The notes under the pieces are model-generated. The model searched no databases and was not told the origin of the DNA. It was given only the letters and a program-made list of their open reading frames with translations. Below are positions 26,888 through 38,691 of a stretch of DNA of 64,000 nucleotides, one piece after another (position 1 is the stretch's first letter; each line of letters opens with the position of its first letter). The stretch is from Acidovorax sp. 69 (GTDB lineage Bacteria > Pseudomonadota > Gammaproteobacteria > Burkholderiales > Burkholderiaceae_C). Where the stretch lies: contig NZ_PGEP01000001.1 of NCBI RefSeq assembly GCF_002797445.1, positions 2,790,501 to 2,854,500 on the forward strand. Reading direction: 5' to 3'. The position numbers and the translations under genes were made by a program.

Positions 26888-27382
26888 ATGAAAAACGCCT
26901 TTCTCACCTTTGAGCGTTGGACCACGTTCATCGCCATGCTGGGCGCCTGCGCCATGCTGGCCGTGTCGGCCTCGCTGGGCATGTTCCAGATCATCACGCG
27001 TTTTGTGCTCGAACAACCCGCCGAATGGACCGAAGTGCTGATCCGCTTCAGCCTGATCTGGATGGTGTTCCTGGCCATCCCCGCCGCCTTCCGCCAGGGC
27101 GCGATGGTGAGCGTGGACGTGCTGTACCGCTGGAGCCCGCCCAAGATACGGCGCGTGCTGGACTGGGTGGTTTCGCTGGCGGCACTGTCGCTGATCGGCA
27201 TCATCATCTGGTGGGGCTGGGATTACGCCCAACGCGGCGGCGTGCAGAGCATGGCGGGGCTGGAATCCGTGTCCATGTTCTGGGCCTATCTGGCCATGCC
27301 TGTGGGCGGGCTTTTTTGTATTGTCGGAATCATTGGCAACCTCATTGATCCTTTGCGCATGGAACTGGAGACGGCCCAATGA
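26888..27382 (+). CDS. dctQ: TRAP transporter small permease, DctQ family
   Basis: A 164-residue inner membrane protein with four hydrophobic helices and the DctQ signature QIITRFVLEQPAEWTEVLIRFSLIWMVFLAIPAAFRQG. It bridges the binding protein and the large permease. The ATG at 26888 is the sensible start; the open frame upstream runs through the intergenic stem. Its stop overlaps the dctM start by four bases (ATGA), so translation is coupled. Confidence 0.93.
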   Translation: MKNAFLTFERWTTFIAMLGACAMLAVSASLGMFQIITRFVLEQPAEWTEVLIRFSLIWMVFLAIPAAFRQGAMVSVDVLYRWSPPKIRRVLDWVVSLAALSLIGIIIWWGWDYAQRGGVQSMAGLESVSMFWAYLAMPVGGLFCIVGIIGNLIDPLRMELETAQ

Positions 27383-28656
27383 CCGCAGTGATGATTTCAA
27401 CGATGGTGCTGTGCTTTGCACTCACCGTCTCGGTGGCTGTTTCCATCGGACTCGCCTCCATCCTGGGTATCCAGGCGTCCAACGCCAACATGCTCATTTC
27501 GGTCAAAGAGATGTTTGGCGCGATCAACAAGTTTCCGCTGGCCGCCATCCCGTTCTTCATCCTGGCAGGTAACCTGATGGAAACCGGCGGCATCTCGCGC
27601 CGTCTGGTCGAATTTGCCAAGAGCATTGTGGGTGGGGTGCAAGGGGGCCTACCCATGACCTGCGTGCTCACCTGCATGATCTTTGCCGCCGTGTCGGGCT
27701 CTTCGGTCGCCACCACGTTTGCGATTGGCGCCATCCTGATTCCCGCGCTCATCAAGCACGGCTACCCCACCAGCTATGCGGCTGCGCTTCAGGCTACCAG
27801 CGCTGAACTGGGCGTGATCATTCCGCCCTCCATCCCCATGATCCTGTACGGCGTGAGCGCCGAGGTGTCGATTGGTGAGCTGTTCATCGCAGGCTTCGGC
27901 CCGGGCCTGCTGATCAGCGGAGCGCTGATGTTCTTTGTCTGGGCGTATTGCAAATACAAGGGTTGGGGCAAGAACGACGGCGATGGCCGCATGCCCTTTG
28001 GCAAGGCCACGCTGCAGGCCGGCTGGGCGCTGCTCATGCCCGTGATCATCCTGGGCGGCATCTATGGCGGCGTTTTCACCCCCACCGAAGCATCGGCCGT
28101 GGCCGTGTTCTACGCGTTGGTGGTAGGCGTCGTGATCTACCGCGAGATCAAGATCAAGGACCTGTTCGCCATTCTGCGCAAGTCGGCCCTCTCGTCGGCC
28201 GTGATCATGTTCATCATCGCCAACGCTGGCTTGTTTGCGTTCCTGATCACCCGTGCCGGCGTGCCAGATGCCATTGGCCGCTGGCTGGAATCCGTGCTGC
28301 AGTCACCCGCCCTGTTTTTGCTCGGTGTCAATGCTGCGCTGTTCGTGATCGGCATGTTCATCGAGACCAGCGCGGCCATCATCGTGCTGGCCCCCATCCT
28401 GGCGCCCGTGGCCATGCACTTCGGTATTGATCCTGTGCACTTCGGTCTCATCATGGTGGTGAACCTGGCACTGGGCATGATCACGCCGCCCTTCGGTGTG
28501 AACCTGTTCGCAGCCTGCACGGTGGCCAAAATTTCGCTGGACCGGATCATCAAGCACCTGCTGCCCTTTGTGGGCGTGATCTTGGTTTGCTTGTTGATCA
28601 TCACCTACATTCCCTCGATTTCACTGGCACTTCGTGATCTGGTCTACGCGAAGTAG
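27379..28656 (+). CDS. dctM: TRAP transporter large permease, DctM family
   Basis: A 425-residue polytopic permease with about 11-12 membrane helices. Typical segments are FPLAAIPFFILAGNLMETGGISRRLVEFA, FAAVSGSSVATTFAIGAILIPAL, IIPPSIPMILYGVSAEVSIGELFIAG and GMITPPFGVNLFAAC. It is the ion-coupled transport subunit partnering DctP and DctQ. The gene ends just before a glycine riboswitch that controls the next operon. Confidence 0.94.
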   Translation: MTAVMISTMVLCFALTVSVAVSIGLASILGIQASNANMLISVKEMFGAINKFPLAAIPFFILAGNLMETGGISRRLVEFAKSIVGGVQGGLPMTCVLTCMIFAAVSGSSVATTFAIGAILIPALIKHGYPTSYAAALQATSAELGVIIPPSIPMILYGVSAEVSIGELFIAGFGPGLLISGALMFFVWAYCKYKGWGKNDGDGRMPFGKATLQAGWALLMPVIILGGIYGGVFTPTEASAVAVFYALVVGVVIYREIKIKDLFAILRKSALSSAVIMFIIANAGLFAFLITRAGVPDAIGRWLESVLQSPALFLLGVNAALFVIGMFIETSAAIIVLAPILAPVAMHFGIDPVHFGLIMVVNLALGMITPPFGVNLFAACTVAKISLDRIIKHLLPFVGVILVCLLIITYIPSISLALRDLVYAK

Positions 28657-28668
28657 CTAGAATCGCCC

Positions 28669-28901
28669 GGTCAGGAGAGAGCGCCAGGCCCCCATAGGCC
28701 ATGGCGCCGCCGAAGGCGCAGGCAGCAGCCAAACGCTCAGGCAAAAGGACTGACAACCGCCCGCAGTGATGCGGGCGTTCCCTTGCTGGAGAGAGATGAC
28801 CCCCACACGACAACTGTGCGCGAGGCCATCCACCGAAGGAGCAAACCGCACGGCCAGCCAGGGCGCTGCGGTGAATCTCTCAGGTAAAGCGGACAGCAGG
28901 G
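28669..28901 (+). promoter_or_regulatory. Tandem glycine riboswitch
   Basis: Two glycine aptamers precede gcvT. The first (28669-28754) opens GGTCAGGAGAGAGC, has GCCGAAGG in the middle and ends CTCAGGCAAAAGGACTGAC. The second (28781-28901) opens CTTGCTGGAGAGAG, has CCGAAGGAGCAAACC and ends CTCTCAGGTAAAGCGGACAG. These are the conserved cores of glycine riboswitches, which turn on the cleavage operon when glycine is abundant. No clear terminator follows the second aptamer, so control may be at translation start. Confidence 0.95.
28758..28777 (+). other. Inter-aptamer hairpin with GTGA tetraloop
   Basis: CGCCCGCA, GTGA, TGCGGGCG is a perfect 8-bp stem with a GNRA-type loop, located between the two glycine aptamers where linkers are usually only a few bases. 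It could shape the tandem fold or act as part of the expression platform. Confidence 0.75.
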
Positions 28902-28955
28902 CAAATCCCGTGATCATGTTTTATGGTCGCGGCCCCCATTTGCCCGGAGTCCGCC

Positions 28956-30101
28956 ATGTCAGCCACCAATGCCCCCCTGCTCACCACGCCCCTGAACGCC
29001 CTGCACATGGAGCTGGGCGCCCGCATGGTGCCGTTTGCTGGCTATTCCATGCCCGTGCAGTACCCTGCAGGCCTGATGGCAGAGCATGTGCACACCCGCA
29101 CTGCGGCGGGCTTGTTTGACGTGTCGCACATGGGCCAGCTCAGGCTCATCGGCGCCGATGCCGCCACCGCTTTTGAATCGCTGATGCCTGTGGACGTGAT
29201 AGACCTGCCTGTGGGCAAGCAGCGTTACGGCCTGTTGCTCACCGACGAGGGCACGGTCATCGACGACCTGATGTTCTTCAACCAGGGCGTAGTGGATGGC
29301 GAGCCGACCCTGTTTGTCATCGTGAATGGCGCCTGCAAGGTGGGCGACATCGCCCACATCCAGGCCCGCATCGGCCAGCGTTGCAAAGTGGTGCCCATGC
29401 CCGACCACGCCCTGCTCGCACTGCAAGGCCCGCAGGCCGTCACCGCCCTCGCCCGCCTGTCACCCGGTGTGGAAAAGCTGGTGTTCATGACCGGCGGCGC
29501 GTTTGACATTGCAGGCTGCGACTGTTTTGTGACGCGCAGTGGCTACACCGGCGAAGACGGCTTTGAAATCTCGGTGCCTGCCGCCCAGGCCGACACCCTG
29601 GCGCGCGCCCTGCTGGCCCAGCCCGAGGTCAAGCCCATTGGCCTGGGGGCCCGCAACTCGCTGCGCCTGGAGGCGGGCCTTTGCCTGTACGGCAACGACA
29701 TCGACACCACCACCACGCCGCCTGAGGCCGCTCTGAACTGGGCCATCCAGAAGGTGCGCCGCACCGGTGGCGCGCGCGCGGGCGGCTTCCCCGGTGCCGA
29801 CAAGGTGCTGGCGCAGATCGACAACCCCGCCAGCCTTCAGCGCAAACGCGTAGGCCTGGTAGCGCTGGAGCGCGTACCCGTGCGTGAACACACCGAACTG
29901 CAGAGCACCGACGGCCAGAAGATCGGCGAAGTGACCAGTGGCCTGCTGGGCCCCACGGTGAACGAGCCCGTGGCCATGGGCTATGTGGCGCCCGCCTTCG
30001 CGGCCATGGGCACGCGCGTCAACGCCATCGTGCGTGGCAAGCCGGTGCCCATGGAAGTGCGCGCCCTGCCCTTTGTGCCCGCCAACTACTTTCGCGGCTG
30101 A
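28956..30101 (+). CDS. gcvT: Aminomethyltransferase, glycine cleavage T protein
   Basis: A 381-residue tetrahydrofolate-dependent aminomethyltransferase. It has [20 protein letters not shown] at the N terminus, [26 protein letters not shown] near residue 190, [22 protein letters not shown], and the C-terminal [20 protein letters not shown]. It takes the aminomethyl group from lipoylated GcvH and yields 5,10-methylene-THF and ammonia. The start at 28956 has CGGAG upstream; an earlier ATG in frame lies within the riboswitch leader and is less likely. Confidence 0.96.
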   Translation: MSATNAPLLTTPLNALHMELGARMVPFAGYSMPVQYPAGLMAEHVHTRTAAGLFDVSHMGQLRLIGADAATAFESLMPVDVIDLPVGKQRYGLLLTDEGTVIDDLMFFNQGVVDGEPTLFVIVNGACKVGDIAHIQARIGQRCKVVPMPDHALLALQGPQAVTALARLSPGVEKLVFMTGGAFDIAGCDCFVTRSGYTGEDGFEISVPAAQADTLARALLAQPEVKPIGLGARNSLRLEAGLCLYGNDIDTTTTPPEAALNWAIQKVRRTGGARAGGFPGADKVLAQIDNPASLQRKRVGLVALERVPVREHTELQSTDGQKIGEVTSGLLGPTVNEPVAMGYVAPAFAAMGTRVNAIVRGKPVPMEVRALPFVPANYFRG

Positions 30102-30186
30102 TTTCGCCAGCGGGCGCGCACAGGCACGGCCCGCGCCCGCTACATTGCTGATTCCTTTATTTACCCGTTGCTTGAGGAGCTTCCCC

Positions 30187-30561
30187 ATGACCGTCAAATT
30201 TTCCAAAGAACACGAATGGATCAACACCACCGACACGGCCGCTGCTGTGGTGGGCATCACCGTGCACGCGCAGGATGCCCTGGGCGATGTGGTGTTTGTG
30301 GACCTGCCCGAGGTGGGCGCGAGCTTCAACCTGGGTGACGTGGCGGGCGTGGTCGAGTCCGTGAAGGCCGCCGCCGACGTGTACATGCCCGTCACCGGCG
30401 AGATCGTCGAAGTGAACGAAGCCCTGCGCGCCGACCCCTCCCTGGCCAACAGCGATCCGCTGGGCGCTGGCTGGTTCTTCAAGGTCAAGCTGGCGGATGT
30501 CGCCCAGCTCGACGGCCTGATGGACGAGACGGCTTATAGCGCCTTCGCAGCCAACGCCTGA
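30187..30561 (+). CDS. gcvH: Glycine cleavage system H protein
   Basis: A 124-residue lipoyl carrier. The lipoylated lysine is Lys60 in [15 protein letters not shown], matching the ESVKAxSD-type motif with alanine in place of serine. The N terminus KFSKEHEWI is typical. It shuttles the aminomethyl group between the P, T and L proteins. GAGGAG precedes the ATG. It lies 85 bp after gcvT and shares its riboswitch control. Confidence 0.96.
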   Translation: MTVKFSKEHEWINTTDTAAAVVGITVHAQDALGDVVFVDLPEVGASFNLGDVAGVVESVKAAADVYMPVTGEIVEVNEALRADPSLANSDPLGAGWFFKVKLADVAQLDGLMDETAYSAFAANA

Positions 30562-30584
30562 TGGGCGACTGGTCAATCTCAGGT

Positions 30585-30691
30585 TTCAAAAACCATAGCT
30601 GCCAGCGCTTTATTTGATTGGTTTTCAATATAAAAATTCATTGAAATCAATGAATATCAAGCGCTAGCAGCTTCTTTTTTAATAGCAATTC
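30585..30691. repeat. Dispersed palindromic repeat interrupted by AT-rich filler
   Basis: The left part CCATAGCTGCCAGCGCTTTA and the right part TATCAAGCGCTAGCAGCTTC match the two halves of the family palindrome, separated by about 50 bases containing their own dyad (ATTCATTGAAATCAATGAAT). It fills the gcvH-gcvP gap, so it is transcribed within the operon. Confidence 0.7.
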
Positions 30692-30702
30692 AACCGCCCG
30701 CC

Positions 30703-33597
<2,895 letters not shown>

Positions 33598-33651
33598 CCC
33601 TGCAGCGAAGGCCACGGCGGCACGGTCTGCCGCCACAGCCCTTGCTCTTGC

Positions 33652-33684
33652 AAGCCCTGGAGCCCGCTCGTCCAGGGCTTTTTT
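33652..33684 (+). terminator. Intrinsic terminator of the gcv operon
   Basis: AAGCCCTGGA and TCCAGGGCTT make a perfect 10-bp stem with a 9-base loop, followed by TTTT. It ends the gcvTHP transcript. Confidence 0.92.
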
Positions 33685-33766
33685 CGTTGAAGGCCCGTAC
33701 TGACAGGTGCATGAACACGCATAAGATCGCGGGCTGCGTTGTGATTCACCCTTCTAGGAGCCCCCT

Positions 33767-34174
33767 TTGCGAAACCTCTTGTGCCTTCTGCTCGCCAGCG
33801 CCGTGATTACCCCCGCCGCCATGGCCCAGTCTTCCAAGCCCGTCACCACGGCCAGCGGCCTGGTCTATGAATCGCTGAAAGACGGCACAGGCGAATCGCC
33901 CAAGGCCACCGACACCGTCAAGGTGCACTACAAAGGCATGTTCCTGGACGGCAAGGAGTTCGACAGCTCCTACAAGCGTGGCGAGCCCACCGAGTTCCCG
34001 CTCAACCGCGTGATCCCTTGCTGGACCGAAGGCGTGCAGCGCATGAAGCCCGGTGGCAAGGCCAAGCTGACCTGCCCGCCAGGCATCGCCTATGGCACCG
34101 CAGGTGCAGGCGGTGTTATCCCACCCAATGCCACGCTCAATTTTGAGGTCGAGCTGGTGTCGGTTCGCCGCTAA
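33767..34174 (+). CDS. FKBP-type peptidyl-prolyl isomerase, exported
   Basis: A 135-residue protein with a signal peptide (LLCLLLASAVITPAAMAQ) and a single FKBP domain: VKVHYKGMFLDGKEFDSSYKRGEPTEFPL, VIPCWTEGVQRMKPGGKAKLTCPP, IAYG and GGVIPPNATLNFEVELV. It assists proline isomerisation during periplasmic folding. The start is TTG at 33767, set by TAGGAG six bases upstream; the frame has no ATG before the mature domain. The cysteine replacing the usual residue in VIPCW is common in this subgroup. Confidence 0.9.
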   Translation: MRNLLCLLLASAVITPAAMAQSSKPVTTASGLVYESLKDGTGESPKATDTVKVHYKGMFLDGKEFDSSYKRGEPTEFPLNRVIPCWTEGVQRMKPGGKAKLTCPPGIAYGTAGAGGVIPPNATLNFEVELVSVRR

Positions 34175-34212
34175 CGCTGCACCTGCCTGATCCCCATCGA
34201 AAACCGCCCACC

Positions 34213-35247
34213 ATGCTGCTGAAGGTCGGAGACCTCGCGCGGCGCACCGGCCTCACGGTGCGCACACTGCACCACTACGACGAGATTGGCCTGCTCACGC
34301 CTTCGGGCCGCTCGGAGGCCGGTTACCGGCTCTATAGCCAGGCCGATGTGCAGCGCCTGCATGGTATTCAGACCATGCGCCAGATGGGGCTGGCGCTCAG
34401 CGATATCGGCAGCCTGCTGGCAGATGACGTCATGGCGCCCGAGCGCATCATCGGGCAGCAGATCCGCGCGCTGGAACAGCAAATCAACCAGGCCACCGAA
34501 CTGCGCGCGCGCCTGACCATGCTGCGCGACGGACTCATGGCAGGCGCCGAGCCCGACATGGGCAACTGGCTGGAAGCCCTGGCGCTAATGACCACCTACG
34601 GCAAGTATTTCAGCTCGGCCGAACTCAAGCAGATCTTCACCAGCTGGAGCCTCATCGAGGCGGACTGGATGATCGTCAAGGACCTGGTGCGCGATGCCAT
34701 GGACCGTCAACTGCCGCCCGATGCCCCCGAAGTCCAGGCACTGGCCTACCGCTGGATGGCGCTCATGCTGTACTGGATGGGCGGCGACCTCGATTTGCTG
34801 GAGCGCTGGGGCCATATGTTCCGCACGGAGCCCAGCACACAGGGGCGCAACCACGCGCCGCCGGGCGACATGATTGCGTACATCGAAACGGCCATCAAGC
34901 TGCGCATGGCATTGCTGGAAAAGTACCTGACCCCCGACGACCTGCGCAGATTGGGCCATGTGCCCCACACCCGATGGGCCGCACTGGAAGCCGATGTGCA
35001 GCAGCTTCTGGCCCATGCGCTGCCCCCGCACCACCCCGATGCGATAGCTGCAGCGCAGCACTGGAATGCACTGTTCGACCAACTGACCGGCCAGAACCCC
35101 GCACTGCGCAAGAAATTGATCACGGCATCGGCCAACGAACCGCTGCTGCAGGTCGGCTCACCCCTGAGCGCCCCCGTGCGCGCTTACCTGCACGCGGCGC
35201 TGGCCTGTGCAACCCCCGCTGCGCCCCCTCAGCCCACCCTTTGTTGA
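34213..35247 (+). CDS. MerR family regulator with C-terminal sensor domain
   Basis: A 344-residue regulator. Residues 1-70 are a MerR winged helix (LLKVGDLARRTGLTVRTLHHYDEIGLLTPSGRSEAGYRLYSQADVQRL), followed by a dimerisation coil (~75-115) and a long helical C-terminal domain of TipA-like size but no sequence I can name. There is no metal-binding cysteine cluster, so an organic ligand is more likely than a metal. A classical MerR promoter lies just downstream, ahead of the acyltransferase-MFS pair, its probable target. Confidence 0.9.
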   Translation: MLLKVGDLARRTGLTVRTLHHYDEIGLLTPSGRSEAGYRLYSQADVQRLHGIQTMRQMGLALSDIGSLLADDVMAPERIIGQQIRALEQQINQATELRARLTMLRDGLMAGAEPDMGNWLEALALMTTYGKYFSSAELKQIFTSWSLIEADWMIVKDLVRDAMDRQLPPDAPEVQALAYRWMALMLYWMGGDLDLLERWGHMFRTEPSTQGRNHAPPGDMIAYIETAIKLRMALLEKYLTPDDLRRLGHVPHTRWAALEADVQQLLAHALPPHHPDAIAAAQHWNALFDQLTGQNPALRKKLITASANEPLLQVGSPLSAPVRAYLHAALACATPAAPPQPTLC

Positions 35248-35265
35248 AAAAGTTCTGAAAAGCGC

Positions 35266-35296
35266 TTGACCCTCACGCAACGTGAGGCTCCACAGT
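35266..35296 (+). promoter_or_regulatory. MerR-type promoter with 19-bp spacer and operator dyad
   Basis: The -35 box TTGACC (35266-35271) and a -10-like CACAGT (35291-35296) are 19 bp apart, and CCTCACG-CAA-CGTGAGG (35271-35287) sits between them. This over-long spacer with a central dyad is the hallmark of MerR-activated promoters. Transcription should start around 35303, two bases before the ATG at 35305. Confidence 0.85.
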
Positions 35297-35304
35297 CGGT
35301 CCCC

Positions 35305-36585
35305 ATGAATGGATCGACACCTTCCCCCGGGCCTGCCGCCCCGCGCCTGCGGGTTTATGCGTTGGACAACCTGCGCGCCACCATGATGTGGCTGGGCATC
35401 GTGCTGCATGTCTCGGTGATTTACATGAGCCGGCCGTCGCCCCTGCCATGGCACGACAACCTGTCCACCCCGGTGGCCGATCTGCTGGTCGCCGTGATCC
35501 ACGCGTTCCGCATGCCCGTGTTTTTTATCCTGGCGGGCTTTTTTGTGTCGTTGCTGGTGCACCGCCGTGGTCTGGCGGGCATGGTGCGCCACCGGCTGCG
35601 CCGCCTGGGCCTGCCCTTTGTAGTGTTCTGGCCGCCCCTGTTTGTGCTCTGCGCCATGCTGGGCCTGGCGTTCCTGCACCGCATGGCCGATGGCACCTGG
35701 GGCCTGGACCGCAGCCTGCTGCCCCCAAGCCCCAACGTGCCCAAGGGCCCGAGCACCATGCACCTGTGGTTCCTGTGGATGCTCTTGTGGCTGGCCGCCT
35801 TGACGCCCGTGCTGTGGGCCACCGTCTGCGCGCTGCCCACCGGCCTGCAGCGCACCCTGGGGCACACCGTTACCTGGCTGGGCGGCACACCCCTGGGTCT
35901 CATCGCTCTCACGCTGCCGCTGGCGTGGATGGGTGCGGGTTACGACCACGGCGTCGTTACCCCCAGCGGGTCTTTCCTGCCACCGCTGGCGGAATGGCTG
36001 CACAACGGGCTGTTCTACGCGTTCGGGCTGTGCCTGTATGCACAACAAAAGGAACTGATGATGCGCTACCAAAAACACTGGCCGATGCTGGCAGGCCTGG
36101 GACTGGCCAGTTTTGTGATCACGGCCGTGCTGTCGGAGGTACTGGCGCAGCCGGAGGCATCGGCCTTCGCGCTGGTGCTGATCACCGGGACCTTTTCGGA
36201 CATCCTGGCCGCGCCCGTGTCGGCCACACGGCACCTGCAGTTCTGGATGGCGCTGGCCTACAACAGTGCCTCCTGGCTGTGGAGCTTTGCCCTGATCGGC
36301 TTCTTTCTACGGCATGTGGGACACACCCGCCCCTGGCTGACCTACCTGGCGGACAGCTCGTACTGGGTGTATCTGGTGCACCTGCCCATGACGATCGGGT
36401 TGGGCGCGCTGATGTACGGCCTGCCAATTCCCGTGCTGGCCAAGATGATTCTCAACGTGCTGGCCACCACCGCCCTGTGCCTGGCCACTTATCACCTGGG
36501 CGTGCGGTTCACTGCCGTGGGCCAGTTGCTCAACGGCCACCGCCACACCCGCAATTTTTCTGGAGACCCTGCCCATGCGACCTGA
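35305..36585 (+). CDS. Acyltransferase 3 family membrane protein
   Basis: A 426-residue integral membrane protein with about 10-11 helices of the acyltransferase 3 family (OpgC/OafA type). The start RVYALDNLRATMMWLGIVLHVSVIYM has the family's catalytic histidine in LHVSV, and RMPVFFILAGFF follows. Members O-acylate sugars, glucans or antibiotics. I start at 35305: the longer frame begins at a TTG that is the -35 box of the promoter. The gene overlaps the MFS gene by 11 bases. Confidence 0.85.
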   Translation: MNGSTPSPGPAAPRLRVYALDNLRATMMWLGIVLHVSVIYMSRPSPLPWHDNLSTPVADLLVAVIHAFRMPVFFILAGFFVSLLVHRRGLAGMVRHRLRRLGLPFVVFWPPLFVLCAMLGLAFLHRMADGTWGLDRSLLPPSPNVPKGPSTMHLWFLWMLLWLAALTPVLWATVCALPTGLQRTLGHTVTWLGGTPLGLIALTLPLAWMGAGYDHGVVTPSGSFLPPLAEWLHNGLFYAFGLCLYAQQKELMMRYQKHWPMLAGLGLASFVITAVLSEVLAQPEASAFALVLITGTFSDILAAPVSATRHLQFWMALAYNSASWLWSFALIGFFLRHVGHTRPWLTYLADSSYWVYLVHLPMTIGLGALMYGLPIPVLAKMILNVLATTALCLATYHLGVRFTAVGQLLNGHRHTRNFSGDPAHAT

Positions 36586-37951
36586 CACCTCACCACACTC
36601 CGCATCCGCGCCATCACCGGCCCCAGCGGCCAACCCACGCGCTGCGCTGTTCAAGGACCGCAACTTCCGTTGGCTCACCAGCGGCGCCTTCCTGTCGATG
36701 CTGGGTGACCAGTTCACGCTGATCGCGCTGCCCTGGCTGGTGCTGCAGATGACCGGAGACACCCTGGTGCTCGGCACCGTGTTGGCCCTGGTCAGCGTGC
36801 CGCGTGCGCTGTTCATCCTGATTGGCGGCGCGCTGGTGGACCGGCACTCGCCCAAGCGGGTGCTGATGATCACCAAGTACGTCAACTTCGTGCTGCTGGC
36901 CGTGCTCGCAGGGCTGGTGCTGACGGGCCATCTGACGCTCTCGATGGTGTACATGTTGTCGCTGGGCATTGGCCTGGCCACCGCCTTCAGCATCCCGGCC
37001 GGCACCGCCATGATGCCGCACGTGGTGGCACGACACCAGCTGCAGGCGGCCAATGGCGTGAACCTGGGTTTGCGCCAGCTCACGATGTTCCTCGGGCCGC
37101 TGCTGGCGGGTCTGCTGATTGCTCTGTTTGGCGATGCCACGGCGGCCTCTGCTGGCAGCGAGGGCGGTGCGCGCGCCAATGCCACCGGCATCGGCCTTGC
37201 GTTTGCGCTCGACGCGCTGAGCTTTGCAATCTCTGCCTGGACGCTGGCGAAGGTCCAGACGAACGGCGGCAGTGCGCCGTTCTCTGCCTCCGTGCCTGTC
37301 GCGCCAACAGCACCTTCGCAGGCCGTGCTGGCCTCGGTGGCCCAGGGCCTGGTGCATTTCTGGCACGACAGCGAACTGCGCACCTGCTTTCTCTACTGGA
37401 GCGCGGTCGCCCTCTTCATCATGGGGCCCATCCACATCGCGATTCCCGTGCTGGCCAGCAGCACGCCCGCGCTGGGCGCAGCCGCCTTTGGCATCATCGT
37501 GGGCGCCCATGGCGCCGGCACGCTGCTGGGCATGGTGGTGTCAGGCATGGTGCCCCGGCTGCGTTTTGGCAGCCTGGGCATGACCATCCTGGTGTTTGAC
37601 GCGATCATTGGCGCCTTGTTCATGCCCATGGGCCTGATCACTGCCGTGTGGCAGGGCGCACTGCTGATGCTCGCCATTGGCCTCTTGGGCGGCTTCATGC
37701 AGGTGAGCGTGTTCACCTGGATCCAGCAGCGCGTGCCTCCTGCACTGCTGGGCCGCGCGATGAGCCTGTTCATGTTCATCTTCATGGGCCTGGCGCCCAT
37801 CTCTGCGGCGGTGACAGGGTGGGTGATGAAAAGCACCACACTCACGCAGCTGTTTGCTGCCAGCGGCGGCACGCTGGTGGTGCTGGCCGCGCTGGCCTTT
37901 GTGCTGACACCCATGCGCCGCGTGACGGACACGGCGCCCGCCACGCGCTGA
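36575..37951 (+). CDS. MFS transporter, probable exporter
   Basis: A 458-residue major facilitator protein with about 12 helices. The first helices carry FRWLTSGAFLSMLGDQFTLIALPWLVLQ and the loop 2-3 motif GGALVDRHSPKRVLMITKY. Sequence style resembles enterobactin/macrolide exporters. Overlap with the acyltransferase gene and MerR control suggest modification and export of one compound, or a drug-response pair. The substrate is unknown. Confidence 0.88.
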   Translation: MRPDTSPHSASAPSPAPAANPRAALFKDRNFRWLTSGAFLSMLGDQFTLIALPWLVLQMTGDTLVLGTVLALVSVPRALFILIGGALVDRHSPKRVLMITKYVNFVLLAVLAGLVLTGHLTLSMVYMLSLGIGLATAFSIPAGTAMMPHVVARHQLQAANGVNLGLRQLTMFLGPLLAGLLIALFGDATAASAGSEGGARANATGIGLAFALDALSFAISAWTLAKVQTNGGSAPFSASVPVAPTAPSQAVLASVAQGLVHFWHDSELRTCFLYWSAVALFIMGPIHIAIPVLASSTPALGAAAFGIIVGAHGAGTLLGMVVSGMVPRLRFGSLGMTILVFDAIIGALFMPMGLITAVWQGALLMLAIGLLGGFMQVSVFTWIQQRVPPALLGRAMSLFMFIFMGLAPISAAVTGWVMKSTTLTQLFAASGGTLVVLAALAFVLTPMRRVTDTAPATR

Positions 37952-37967
37952 CAACCTCGCACCCATG

Positions 37968-37993
37968 AAAAAAGCCGGGCACAAGCCCGGCCT
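37968..37993. terminator. Intrinsic terminator between convergent MFS and nitroreductase genes
   Basis: AAAAAAGCCGGGC-ACAA-GCCCGGCCTT has a perfect stem. The A run on the plus strand becomes a T run on the minus strand, so it terminates the nitroreductase gene well and the MFS transcript less well. Confidence 0.85.
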
Positions 37994-38031
37994 TGATGGG
38001 GTGGATCGAGGTCGCGCAGCCTCGATCCGGC

Positions 38032-38691
38032 TCAGACTTCGGTGACGAACTGCTCGCGGGGGCGGCGCACCTTCTTCAGGTTCACCAGCCAGTCGCCTTC
38101 ATCGGCACGGTAGCCCAGGGGCAAGATGGCGACGCTGCGCAGGCCACGGGCCCGCAGGTCCAGAATCTCGTCCAGCGCATTGGGGTCGAAGCCCTCCATG
38201 GGAGTCGAGTCCACTTCTTCAAACGCGGCAGCAATCAGCGCGGCGCTCATGCCGATGTAGGCCTGGCGGGCAGCGTGCTGGAAGTTCACTTCGGCATCGC
38301 GCTGGGGGTAGCTGGACAGCAGCATCTGGCGGTAGTTCTCCCAGCCTTCGTTCTTGAAGCCGCGCTGGTCGTTGGTCAGGTCAAACATCATGTTGATGCG
38401 CTCGGCCGTGTAGTTGTCCCAGGCCGCAAACACCAGCAGGTGCGAGCCGTCCGTGATCTGCGCCTGGTTCCAGGCGATCGGTTGAATCTTGGCGCGCACG
38501 GCGGGGTCAGTGACCACAAAAATTTCAAAAGGCTGCAGACCGCTCGAAGTGGGCGCCAGGCGCGCGGCTTCCAGAATGCGCTCGACCTTGTCCTGAGGAA
38601 CCACCTTGGCGGGGTTCATCTTCTTGGCAGCGTAGCGCCATTGCAATTGGTTCAGCAGGGGTTGGGAGGCCGCGGTGTCGATGGGGTTCAT
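38032..38691 (-). CDS. Nitroreductase family protein, NAD(P)H-dependent oxidoreductase
   Basis: A 219-residue FMN-binding nitroreductase (NfsB-like). It has QWRYAAKKMNPAKVVPQDKVERILEAARLAPTSSGLQPFE, with the FMN-contacting arginine and SSGLQP, and GLRSVAILPLGYRADEGDW at the C terminus. Members reduce quinones, nitro compounds or flavins. The start is the ATG at 38691 with CAGGAA upstream; the frame is open far beyond but without coding character. A palindrome lies about 100 bp upstream. Confidence 0.9.
   Translation of the reverse strand: MNPIDTAASQPLLNQLQWRYAAKKMNPAKVVPQDKVERILEAARLAPTSSGLQPFEIFVVTDPAVRAKIQPIAWNQAQITDGSHLLVFAAWDNYTAERINMMFDLTNDQRGFKNEGWENYRQMLLSSYPQRDAEVNFQHAARQAYIGMSAALIAAAFEEVDSTPMEGFDPNALDEILDLRARGLRSVAILPLGYRADEGDWLVNLKKVRRPREQFVTEV

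Noticed and set aside
35266..35304. An acyltransferase start at TTG 35266
   Set aside because: Those bases are the -35 box and operator of the MerR-type promoter, so they are not in the mRNA.
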